Below, piece after piece: positions 45,597 to 53,515 of a stretch of 64,000 nucleotides of DNA (position 1 is its first letter; each line of letters opens with the position of its first letter). Below the pieces are notes generated by a model. It searched no databases. It was not told the origin of the DNA and saw only the letters and a list, made by a program, of their open reading frames with translations. This stretch comes from Rathayibacter oskolensis (lineage in GTDB: Bacteria; Actinomycetota; Actinomycetes; Actinomycetales; Microbacteriaceae): assembly GCF_900177245.1 (NCBI RefSeq), contig NZ_FXBM01000003.1:248001-312000 (forward strand), given 5' to 3'. The position numbers and the translations under genes are program-made.

Positions 45597-46828
45597 GCGC
45601 GCTCGTCGACGAGGTCGGCGCGCGGGGTGCGCGCGGCGGGGGAGGCGATGCCGGCGACCGCGACCAGCGCGAGCACGAGGAAGAGCGCGTTGAGGATCCC
45701 CAGGTGCTCGCCGAGGAATCCGATCGCCGGGGGCCCGACGAGGAAGGCGACGTAGCCGAGCGTCGCGACGGCGCTGACGCGGGCGGCCGAGTGGGCACCC
45801 TCCGCCGCCGCCGACATGCCGACGGGGAAGCCGAGCGAGCAGCCGAGTCCCCAGGCGACGGCTCCGGCGATCACGAGGGCGTCGACCGGCGCGAGGATGA
45901 ACAGCAGGATGCCGACCACGGCGAGCAGTGCCGAGCCGCGGAGCACGGGGACCCGGCCGAAGCGGTCGAGCACCGGGCCGCCGATCACGCGGCCGACCGT
46001 CATCGCGGCGACGAAGACGCCGAAGACGATCGCTGCAGTGGTCGCATCGGTGCCGTGCCCGTCGACCATCGCGAGGGTCATCCAGTCGTTCGCCGACCCC
46101 TCCGCGAAGGCCATGCCCAGCATGATCAGCCCGATGAAGACGAGCCGGAGGTCGCGCCAGACGCCGAGAGAGGCGGCGATCCGCTCGCGGACGGGCGCCT
46201 TCGCGACCACCGTCGCGACTCCGGAGGTGTCGAGCTCGTCGCGGACGGGGACGAAGCGGATTGCGACGGCCGCCGTGACCACCACCACCGCGGCGATGGT
46301 GGCGAGGTGCACCACGACCGGGATCGCGAGGGCGGAGGCGGCGGCGCCCAGGAGCGCGCCCACGACGGTGCCGAGGCTGAAGAACGCGTGGAAGAGCGGG
46401 AGGAGCGTCTTGCCGAACGCCTGCTCGTTCGCGGCTCCCTCGACGTTCATCATGACGTCGACCGCGCCGTTGCCGAACCCGAGCAGGGCCATGCCGGCGA
46501 ACGCGATCGGCAGGGCGCCGAGCGTGTCGGCCGCGACGCCGAGGATCGCCAGCCCGGAGGAGCAGATCACGAGGCCGACGAGCATCCCGCGTCGCGCCCC
46601 GAGCGCCGACATGATCGCCGTCGAAAGCACGAGGCCCACGATCGCGCCGATCGACATCGCGAGGATCAGCAGGCCGACCCCGGAGGTGGACAGCTGGAGC
46701 TCGTCGCGGATGGAGGGGGTCCGCGAGACCCAGGTCGCGATCGTGACGCCGCTCAGGACGAAGATCGTGAAGACGGCGTTGCGCCAGGCGACGAGCTGCG
46801 GGCGGGTGAGGGCGGGGGTGCTGGTCAT
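45593..46828 (-). CDS. Major facilitator superfamily transporter (YbjJ/FucP-like)
   Basis: 411 residues, ATG at MTSTPALTRPQ behind AGGAA; upstream open frame ignored. About twelve hydrophobic helices are visible. The N-terminal half has VSRTPSIRDELQLSTSGVG and SALGARRGMLVG. GNGAVDVMMNVEGAANEQ and PLFHAFFSLGTVVG are typical of the YbjJ-like group. Divergent from a LacI regulator over 172 bases with a 14-bp palindrome, so expression is probably controlled by that regulator and an unknown sugar or metabolite. Confidence 0.88.
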   Translation of the reverse strand: MTSTPALTRPQLVAWRNAVFTIFVLSGVTIATWVSRTPSIRDELQLSTSGVGLLILAMSIGAIVGLVLSTAIMSALGARRGMLVGLVICSSGLAILGVAADTLGALPIAFAGMALLGFGNGAVDVMMNVEGAANEQAFGKTLLPLFHAFFSLGTVVGALLGAAASALAIPVVVHLATIAAVVVVTAAVAIRFVPVRDELDTSGVATVVAKAPVRERIAASLGVWRDLRLVFIGLIMLGMAFAEGSANDWMTLAMVDGHGTDATTAAIVFGVFVAAMTVGRVIGGPVLDRFGRVPVLRGSALLAVVGILLFILAPVDALVIAGAVAWGLGCSLGFPVGMSAAAEGAHSAARVSAVATLGYVAFLVGPPAIGFLGEHLGILNALFLVLALVAVAGIASPAARTPRADLVDERA

Positions 46829-46907
46829 GACCGGGATTCCTGGAGGCGGGCCGGGCCGGATCGCGGCTGACGCGACTCCGGGCCCATCGAGACGGGGGGA
46901 CCCGTTG

Positions 46908-46921
46908 TCGAATCGATTCGA
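46908..46921. promoter_or_regulatory. LacI-type operator
   Basis: TCGAATCGATTCGA, a perfect 14-base palindrome with a central CG-containing step, midway between the divergent MFS and LacI genes. LacI/GalR operators are palindromes of this size with a central CG. Confidence 0.6.
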
Positions 46922-47000
46922 GCCGGGGCGGTCTAAGCTATCCAGAACCCCGGGGCCGGTCAAGACGAGACCTGCCGCCGGAGGGCCGACGAGGAGGACC

Positions 47001-48062
47001 GTGGAGTCGCAGAAGTCCCGGGAGCGCCCGGCACGCCCGACGCTCGCCCGCGTCGCGACGCACGCCGGGGTCTCGCCCTCGACCGCGTCCCTCGTCTTCA
47101 GCGGCGCCGGCCCGGTGTCGGCCGCGACCAAGGAGCGCGTGCTGCGCGCCGCCGCCGAGCTCGACTACGGCGGACCGGACCCGCGCGCGAGGTCGCTCCG
47201 GAGGGGGCGCTCGGGCATCGTCGGCGTCGTCGTCGACGAGCGGCTGCTGCACGCCTTCCGCGATCCGATCAAGATCGCGATGCTCGACGGCATCGCCGAC
47301 GTCCTCGGCGGTGTCGGCGCGGGCATCCTGCTGCTGACCGAGACGGAGGACGGCGCGGGTCTGCTCGCCACGGCTCCGGTCGACGCGATGATCCTCGTCG
47401 GCTGCAGCCCGTCCGTCGACGACTCCCTGGCGATCCTGCGCCGCCGCGGTGTGCCGGTCGTCGTCGTCGAGGGCTTCTCGGAGCTCGGGGCCGCGGTGGT
47501 CTCGCTCGACAACCGGGAGGCGAGCCGCACGCTCGCCGAGCACCTGCGCGAGCTGGGTCACGAGCGCGTCGCCTCCGTCGCCCTGCCGTTCGCGAAGGAC
47601 CGGCGCCGCGGCCCCCTCCCCTCCGACTGGAGGACGAGCTCGAGCATCACGGCGGTCGACCGACTGCTGGGCGCGATGGACGTGTTCGCCGACATCGACG
47701 TGGTGACGGCCGCGGCCAGCACGGTGGAGGAGGGCGTCGCTGCCGGACGGGCGCTGCTCGACGTCGCGACGCCGCCGACCGCGGTCATCGCCCAGAGCGA
47801 CCTCCTCGCCGCCGGAGTCGTGCTCGCGGCCGAGCAGCTCGGGTTGCGGGTGCCGTCGGACCTGTCGGTCGTCGGCTTCGACGGGGTGCAGGTGCCGGGG
47901 CTGGCCGCCGACTACGACCTGACCACGGTGGTGCAGCCGGCCGTCGACAAGGGGCGCGCGGCCGGCCGGGCCGCGGTCGCGCTGCTCGAGGGGGACGAGG
48001 TGGAGGCGGTGTGCTTCCACGCGGTGTTCCACCGCGGGAACACGAGCGCGCCGCCGCGCTGA
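47001..48062 (+). CDS. LacI-family transcriptional regulator
   Basis: 353 residues from a GTG behind GAGGAGGA. The HTH and hinge lie at about 14-70 (LARVATHAGVSPSTASLVFSG, VLRAAAELDYGGP). A periplasmic-binding-protein-like effector domain follows, with VVVDERLLHAF, LDNREASRTLAEHLRELGH, PTAVIAQSDLLAAGV and LSVVGFDGVQVPGL. It lies opposite the MFS-SDR pair and likely represses it via the palindrome at 46908. Confidence 0.92.
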   Translation: MESQKSRERPARPTLARVATHAGVSPSTASLVFSGAGPVSAATKERVLRAAAELDYGGPDPRARSLRRGRSGIVGVVVDERLLHAFRDPIKIAMLDGIADVLGGVGAGILLLTETEDGAGLLATAPVDAMILVGCSPSVDDSLAILRRRGVPVVVVEGFSELGAAVVSLDNREASRTLAEHLRELGHERVASVALPFAKDRRRGPLPSDWRTSSSITAVDRLLGAMDVFADIDVVTAAASTVEEGVAAGRALLDVATPPTAVIAQSDLLAAGVVLAAEQLGLRVPSDLSVVGFDGVQVPGLAADYDLTTVVQPAVDKGRAAGRAAVALLEGDEVEAVCFHAVFHRGNTSAPPR

Positions 48063-48154
48063 CGCTCCGCGGTCTGCAAGGGTCTGTGCTGTCTGCAGGT
48101 TTTCGGGCCGCCTTCCGGCGCGGGTCCGCGGCGGATCGGCGATTCCGGGAGCGA

Positions 48155-48172
48155 GCACCTGCGAATCGCACC
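48155..48172. repeat. Isolated relative of the 19-bp repeat
   Basis: GCACCTGCGAATCGCACC, matching the unit ATCACCTGCGGATCGCACC of the array at 36482-36614 at 16 of 18 aligned positions. It lies in the 205-base gap between the LacI gene and the convergent MATE gene. Confidence 0.45.
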
Positions 48173-48267
48173 TGTGCGGGAGGGAGGACGACGCCACTCC
48201 GGGGGTCACGTGACGCGGAGTTGTCCACAGGTCTCTCCACAGCCTGTTCGAAACTCTGTTCGAGGGC

Positions 48268-49626
48268 TCAGCGGAGCCAGACGTCGCTCCGGACGCGGAG
48301 GCCGAGGGTCAGTGCGCGGGCGCCGAGGAAGCCCAGTCCGAAGGCCGTCCAGAGCGCCAGGAGGCGCCAGTCGGCGGGGGCGAGCGGCGCCAGGAGGGCC
48401 AGCGGAGTGAAGATCGCGAGGTTCGCCAGCCCGCTCAGAGCGAGGTAGCGGCCGTCGCCCGCCCCGATCAGGACCCCGTCAAGGACGAACACGTAGCCGC
48501 CGAGCGGTGCCGTGACGCCCACCACGGCGAGGGTCGCGGGCAGGAGGCGCAGCACCTCCCGGTCACTCGAGAAGACGTGAGGCAGCAGGCCACTCGAGGC
48601 GATCACGACCAGGCCGAGCACGACGCCGGCCGCGATCCCCCAGGTCACGCAGCGTTTCGTGACGGCGCGGGCCTCGGCGAGGGCGCCCGCTCCGAGGAGG
48701 CGGCCGAGCAGCGCCTGCGCGGCGATCGCCACCGCGTCGAGGGCGAACGCCACTGTCGAGAAGAGCGTCATCGCCACCTGGAACGCGGCGAGCTCCTCCG
48801 CGCCGAACGACGTCGCGACCGTGATCGCGAGCAGGATCGCCGCGCGCAGGCTCGCCGTGCGCAGCAGCATCCACCCGCCCGACCCCGCGGAGGAGCGCAG
48901 GCCTGCGAGGTGCGGTCGGAGCGGCGCGCCGACCCGTCGGGCCAGCCGCACGGCGACCGCGGCGTAGGCGGCGAACATCGCCCACTGCGCCACCACCGTC
49001 CCCAGAGCCGACCCGGTTATCCCCAGGCCGACCGGGTAGATCAGCACCGCGTTGAGGGCGGCGTTCAGCGCGAATCCGCCCGCCGCGATCACCAGCGGGG
49101 TGCGCGTGTCCTGGAACCCGCGGAGGAGCCCCGTGAGGGCGAAGACACCGAGCATCGCCGGGATCCCGGCCATGCTCACGGACAGGTAGCGGACGCCCGC
49201 GTCGGCGACGTCCGCCTCTGCGCCGAAGAGCCCGATGAGGGCCGGAGCGAGGATCGCCCCGGCGACCGCGATCACCGCGCCGAGCGCGAGGGCGAGCCAG
49301 CCCCCGTCGACACCGGCGGCCACCGCCCGGCGCTCGTCGCCCTCGCCGAGGGCCCGTCCGACGCGCGGGGTCGTGCTGTAGGCGAGGAAGACCATCAGCC
49401 CCACGATCGTCTGCAGCACGGCCCCGCCCAGAGCGAGTCCGGCCAGCGGCACGGCGCCGAGGTGGCCGACGAGGGCGGAGTCGGTCAGGAGGAACAGCGG
49501 CTCGGCGACGAGGGCGCCGAGTGCGGGGACGGCCAGCCCCAGGATCCGCCGGTCGAGGATGCGTCGATCGGACGTGGGCCGGTCGGACGCCGGACGGTCG
49601 GACGACTCCCGGTCGGGAGCGCTCAC
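48268..49626 (-). CDS. MATE-family efflux transporter (DinF type)
   Basis: 452 residues from a GTG. About twelve hydrophobic helices are visible. MATE features: LAVPALGALVAEPLFLLTDSALVGHLG at the start (AEPLFLLTDSALVGHLG), FLAYSTTPRVGRALGEGD, GLLRGFQDTRTPL and LDAVAIAAQALLGRLLGAG. Exports drugs or metabolites in exchange for Na+ or H+; substrate unknown. A short upstream gene overlaps its start by 4 bases. Confidence 0.92.
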   Translation of the reverse strand: MSAPDRESSDRPASDRPTSDRRILDRRILGLAVPALGALVAEPLFLLTDSALVGHLGAVPLAGLALGGAVLQTIVGLMVFLAYSTTPRVGRALGEGDERRAVAAGVDGGWLALALGAVIAVAGAILAPALIGLFGAEADVADAGVRYLSVSMAGIPAMLGVFALTGLLRGFQDTRTPLVIAAGGFALNAALNAVLIYPVGLGITGSALGTVVAQWAMFAAYAAVAVRLARRVGAPLRPHLAGLRSSAGSGGWMLLRTASLRAAILLAITVATSFGAEELAAFQVAMTLFSTVAFALDAVAIAAQALLGRLLGAGALAEARAVTKRCVTWGIAAGVVLGLVVIASSGLLPHVFSSDREVLRLLPATLAVVGVTAPLGGYVFVLDGVLIGAGDGRYLALSGLANLAIFTPLALLAPLAPADWRLLALWTAFGLGFLGARALTLGLRVRSDVWLR

Positions 49627-49811
49627 CGCTCGGTGCCGGCCGAGTCTGCCGCCGCAGACGGGCCCGCGACGGCGCGGCCGACGAGCGGTCGCAGGACCTG
49701 CCGCCTCCGCTCGTGGTCGACTGGCTCGTCGGTCGGAGCGGCCGCGAACGTCGTGCTCGCCGGCGACCGGGCGAGGGACAGTGCGGCGTCCGCGGCGTCT
49801 CCGGATCTCAT
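49623..49811 (-). CDS. Possible short upstream gene coupled to the MATE exporter
   Basis: 62 codons from an ATG with a poor ribosome site, overlapping the MATE start by 4 bases (GTGA). The product is Ala/Asp/Arg-rich with no family (SGDAADAALSLARSP, DHERRRQVLRPLVGRAVAGP). It could be a leader ORF or a random open frame. Kept because of the coupling geometry. Confidence 0.3.
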   Translation of the reverse strand: MRSGDAADAALSLARSPASTTFAAAPTDEPVDHERRRQVLRPLVGRAVAGPSAAADSAGTER

Positions 49812-49864
49812 GCGATGACGGTAACAAGCCGGCATCGGAGTCGGATGCTGCTCGTCTCGCGCGG

Positions 49865-50245
49865 TCACTCCGGGGCGACCGCGGCGAGCCACTGCCGCAC
49901 GAGCGGCACGAGCACGGCCGGATCCTCACCGGAGTCGAGGGTGCGGACGGCGCGATCGGGCGCCCGCCAGTCGAGGCGGCCGTCGGGGTCGTCGAGCTCG
50001 GGGGCGACGGCGTCGGGGCGGGCGGCGACTCCGCGGTGCAGGATCACCTCGACGCGGTCGCCGGGGCGCAGTCGCAGCGTCACGAGGTGCTCCCCGATCG
50101 CGTAGCTGGGGGCGTTCCACTTCACCGACTCGATCAGCCGCGCGTCGGCCGACAGCACCGCCTCCCTCACCCGCTCGATCTGCTCGCGGCGCGGGTGCTG
50201 CATCCGGTCGACGTGAGCGGTGGCGGAGGCGTCGAGTCGCGTCAT
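49865..50245 (-). CDS. DUF1801-family protein
   Basis: 126 residues, ATG at MTRLDASATAHVD. DUF1801 features: VREAVLSADARLIESVKWNAPSYA, VTLRLRPGDRVEVILHRG, and a C-terminal LVPLVRQWLAAV. Unrelated in detail to the DUF1801 protein at 34101. Function unknown. Confidence 0.83.
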   Translation of the reverse strand: MTRLDASATAHVDRMQHPRREQIERVREAVLSADARLIESVKWNAPSYAIGEHLVTLRLRPGDRVEVILHRGVAARPDAVAPELDDPDGRLDWRAPDRAVRTLDSGEDPAVLVPLVRQWLAAVAPE

Positions 50246-50334
50246 GCGGACACGGTGGCACACGGCGCCCGGCCGCGCGAGGGTTCGCCTGCTGTTCGCC
50301 CGGCCACGGCGGCGCCGAGCCTACGCTCGGAGGC

Positions 50335-51021
50335 ATGACGACCGTCGCTGCTTCGACCGCCACCACGGCCCCCGCGCGATGGTCGCTGGCCGCGGCCGGT
50401 CTCGTCCTCGCCTCGGCTGCGCTGCAGCTGCTCGCGTCGCTCGAGCGCTGGGTGGTCGCCGCCGACGCCTGGACCCGCACCGACCGGACCATCGAGGACT
50501 CGCTCTTCGACTACTTCTTCCCCGCCGACCCGTGGGAGAACGTCGGGGTGTCGGCGCAGCTCTACGGAGTCGGCGGCCTCCTCCTCGCGCTCGGTGTCGT
50601 GGCGACCGGGCGGGCGTTCCCGCCGCGGGTGGGGGGCGCGCCGGTCCTCGTCGCCGTGGTGGCCGGGTCGTTCGGGCTCCTCGGGCTGCACGCCCTCGTC
50701 TCGGGGCTGCTCGGGGCGCCGTCGCCGCTGCAGAACGTCGGCTTCCAGCTCGTCGTGGGCCTGCTCTCGGCGCTCGCCCTCGTCGCGCTCGCGCTGACCT
50801 GGGCGAGGCGCTCGTGGGCGGCGGCGATCGCGGCGCTGCTCCTGCTCGGCGCCACTCTCCCCGGCTACCTGTTCTCGACCTTCTCGATCGCGCCGATGAT
50901 CACCGGCTACCAGTCGTACGACACGACCCCGTGGAGCGAGACGGTGGTCGCGGGGTTCACCGGCGCGGCGGGCGTGCTGCTGCTCGTCGCGGCGGCGGTG
51001 GCCGCGCGCCGGCCGCGCTGA
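50335..51021 (+). CDS. Six-helix membrane protein, unknown
   Basis: 228 residues. Hydrophobic helices at about 15-40, 75-95, 103-125, 135-158, 163-185 and 203-225. The external loop between helices 1 and 2 is acidic and aromatic (TIEDSLFDYFFPADPWE). Resembles unassigned actinobacterial membrane proteins. Starts just 89 bases from the DUF1801 gene in the opposite direction. Confidence 0.7.
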   Translation: MTTVAASTATTAPARWSLAAAGLVLASAALQLLASLERWVVAADAWTRTDRTIEDSLFDYFFPADPWENVGVSAQLYGVGGLLLALGVVATGRAFPPRVGGAPVLVAVVAGSFGLLGLHALVSGLLGAPSPLQNVGFQLVVGLLSALALVALALTWARRSWAAAIAALLLLGATLPGYLFSTFSIAPMITGYQSYDTTPWSETVVAGFTGAAGVLLLVAAAVAARRPR

Positions 51022-51025
51022 GCCG

Positions 51026-51994
51026 CTACCGCACCAGCCGCGGCACCACCCGCACCAGCACCACCATCGCCACGAGCTCGACGAGGGTCTGGGTGACCAC
51101 GACGACCGGCACGAGGGCGAGCGCGGGCGGCAGCGCGAGCGCGAGCGGCAGCACGACGAGCGAGTTGCGCGTGACCCCGCTGAACAGCAGCGCTCGCCGA
51201 CCCGGGACGTCGAGGCGCGCAACGCGGCCGGCGACGCCTCCGATCACCGTCATCACCACGACGAAGCCGGAGTAGAGCAGCACCAGCACGCCGAGCCGCG
51301 GCAGCGCGCCGCCGACGGCGCCGGCCTGCGACGCCACCACGGTGACGAGCGTCGCCACCATCAGCGGCACCATCAGGCCCTGCATCGCGCTCTCGACCCG
51401 GCGCCCCGCGACCGAGCGCGCGGCCAGCGCCTGGGTCGCGGCGGCGGCGGCGAGCGGCAGCACGATCAGCAGCAGGAACGCCTCCGCGAAAGGCCCGACC
51501 TCGACGGCCGAGACCGCCTCCGCGCCCAGCAGCAGCCGCAGGAGGACCGGCAGCAGCAGGATCTGCGCGAGCATCAGCGGCACCGTCGCCGCGAGCAGGC
51601 GCGCCGAGGCGCCGCCGGCCAGCCCGGAGAAGACGATCACGTAGTCGACGCACGGCGCGAGCAGCACGAGCAGCACCCCGAACGCCAGCGCCGGGTCGTC
51701 GGCGACGACGCGCGACAGCACGAAGGCCACCACCGGCACCACGACGAAGTTCAGCGCCACGACGGCGGCGAGGAAGCGCCCGTCGCGGAACGCCCGCAGC
51801 ACCGAGCCGAACGGCACCCCGAGGAAGGTGGCGAACAGCAGCAGCCCGAGGACCGGGGTGATAGCGACGCCGAGCCGCGATGCGGCGGGCACGAGCAGCC
51901 CGGCGGCGAGCCCGACGGCGATCGCCCCGAGGTACCAGGCGATCTGGTGCCGCTCGAGCGCCGCCACGACGCGACGGGCGGAGGAAGTGACCAC
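51026..51994 (-). CDS. BASS-superfamily transporter, arsenite-permease (ACR3)-like
   Basis: 322 residues from a GTG with about ten helices. LLVLLAPCVDYVIVFSGLAGGASARLLAATVP carries the PCxDY-type segment of ACR3-like carriers (APCVDYVIVF). FSGVTRNSLVVLPLALAL near the C-terminus is typical of the family. No arsenate reductase or ArsR gene is adjacent, so arsenite export is not assured; another anion is possible. Confidence 0.8.
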   Translation of the reverse strand: MVTSSARRVVAALERHQIAWYLGAIAVGLAAGLLVPAASRLGVAITPVLGLLLFATFLGVPFGSVLRAFRDGRFLAAVVALNFVVVPVVAFVLSRVVADDPALAFGVLLVLLAPCVDYVIVFSGLAGGASARLLAATVPLMLAQILLLPVLLRLLLGAEAVSAVEVGPFAEAFLLLIVLPLAAAAATQALAARSVAGRRVESAMQGLMVPLMVATLVTVVASQAGAVGGALPRLGVLVLLYSGFVVVMTVIGGVAGRVARLDVPGRRALLFSGVTRNSLVVLPLALALPPALALVPVVVVTQTLVELVAMVVLVRVVPRLVR

Positions 51995-52088
51995 GTCCGT
52001 CCCTCCGAGCAGACCCCGCGCAGCTGCGGGGCCCGTCGATTCTCGTCCGTCGCGCAGCAGGATGCGGACCGTCCCTCCGGCAGAGCCG

Positions 52089-53339
52089 TCAGGTCGTCTT
52101 CACCGCGTTGTCCCCGTGGTTGCCGATCACCTCGTAGGCCGTGCTGCCGACCGCCCGCACCGGCTTCGAGTTCAGGTGCCCGGTCGCCCACTGGTTGCCG
52201 AGCACCGACACCGCGCGCGCGTTCACGGCCTCGACGCAGTGGGTCCAGCCCGCCCCCGCGTCCTCGCAGGCGAAGATGTTGCCGGTGATGCTGAAGCCGA
52301 CGGTGCGAGCGGTCGGCGAGACTCCGGTGATCGAGATCGCGGGGTAGGTGTTCGCCCCGGCCTTGCCTCCGTTGCTGATGGCGTTGCCGACGATCTGGAT
52401 CTGGGCGAGGTCCTCGGTGAGCCACGGCGGCATCGTGTAGACGAGCGACTGCCGGCGCGCCCCCTCCATGATGTTGTTCGCGATCGTGATGCGGCGGTTC
52501 CCGCGGAGCTCGATGTTGATCTGCGGCGAGCCGTCGAGGTGGTTGCCGAGGATGCGGATCGGGCCGCCCTCGACCGAGATGTCGGCGTAGGAGGCGCCGA
52601 TGTTGTTCTCGACGATCCAGGAGTCGATCATCCGGTAGCTCGCCCAGATCCCGGTGCCCGTGCACTGGTCGATGCTGCAGCGCTGGATGCGGTTGAGCAG
52701 CCCGAGGTCGCCGAAGGTGCCGTCGTTCAGGCGCATGCCGTAGTCGGTCCAGCCGTAGAGCTGCAGCGAGTCGAGCACCGTCTTGTCGAGGTGGGCCGAG
52801 ACGCACGGCGAGCCGAGCCCGTTCGCGTCGAGGATCAGGTTCTCGAAGCGGCAGGCCGAGAAGGCCCCGGTCACCACCGGCGCGTCGGTCAGCGAGAGGA
52901 TGCGCGTCGACAGCTCTCCCGCTCCGCGGAACGCGATGCTCGCGAGCCCGCCGGCCCGCCCGATCGACCCGGCGATCCGGTAGATGCCGCGCGGGAAGTA
53001 GACGACCCCTCCGTAGGTGGCGACGGCAGCGTCGATCGCCGCGTCGATGGCCGGCAGGTCGTCGGTGCTGCCGTCGCCGGTCGCTCCGTAGTCCTGCACG
53101 TTGTAGACCAGCTCGCCCTTGCCGACCGGGCGCTCGCCGGAGTCGGTGAGCACCGCCTCCGGGAGCTGGGCCACCGGGACGAGGCCGGAGGCGTCGAGCC
53201 CCGCGACCCCGCCGGGCACGGCGATCTCGGAGTGCAGCACGGGGTCGGAGGGGGAGGAGGTGGCCAGGGTCGCGCCGAGGGGGGTGGCGAAGAGTCCGCG
53301 GCGGGTGAGCTCGGCGGTGACTGCGGTGATGAGGGGCAT
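52089..53339 (-). CDS. Right-handed beta-helix protein, phage tailspike/pectate-lyase-like
   Basis: 416 residues. Residues 40-65 (GVAGLDASGLVPVAQLPEAV) match the short spacer common in phage tail-fibre and tailspike proteins. From residue 78, NVQDYGATGDGSTDDLPAID is the classic entry of pectate-lyase-superfamily helices (PF12708-like). Repeated short strands (IRILGNHLDG, ITIANNIMEG, IQIVGNAISNG, VGFSITGNIF) form the beta-helix coils. No signal peptide is clear. No other phage gene is nearby. It is divergent from the c-di-GMP polysaccharide operon, so it may act on that or another surface polymer (inferred). Confidence 0.82.
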   Translation of the reverse strand: MPLITAVTAELTRRGLFATPLGATLATSSPSDPVLHSEIAVPGGVAGLDASGLVPVAQLPEAVLTDSGERPVGKGELVYNVQDYGATGDGSTDDLPAIDAAIDAAVATYGGVVYFPRGIYRIAGSIGRAGGLASIAFRGAGELSTRILSLTDAPVVTGAFSACRFENLILDANGLGSPCVSAHLDKTVLDSLQLYGWTDYGMRLNDGTFGDLGLLNRIQRCSIDQCTGTGIWASYRMIDSWIVENNIGASYADISVEGGPIRILGNHLDGSPQINIELRGNRRITIANNIMEGARRQSLVYTMPPWLTEDLAQIQIVGNAISNGGKAGANTYPAISITGVSPTARTVGFSITGNIFACEDAGAGWTHCVEAVNARAVSVLGNQWATGHLNSKPVRAVGSTAYEVIGNHGDNAVKTT

Positions 53340-53515
53340 GCGCTCACCTTCGAGTCCGCACTCGTGCGACGCACACCTCCGGACGGGGGCGATGCGGCTG
53401 CAGGGATCGTCGGGATCGGCGGCTCCGGTGCCGCCGGAGGATCGCGGCGGCCCCGCCGGACGGCCCGACAGGTGGGAGCACCCCGCATGAGGACCCCGGC
53501 GTCTAGCATGCCCCC

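Noticed and set aside
51026-51994. Arsenic resistance operon
   Set aside because: Only the transporter is present; no arsenate reductase or ArsR regulator is nearby.
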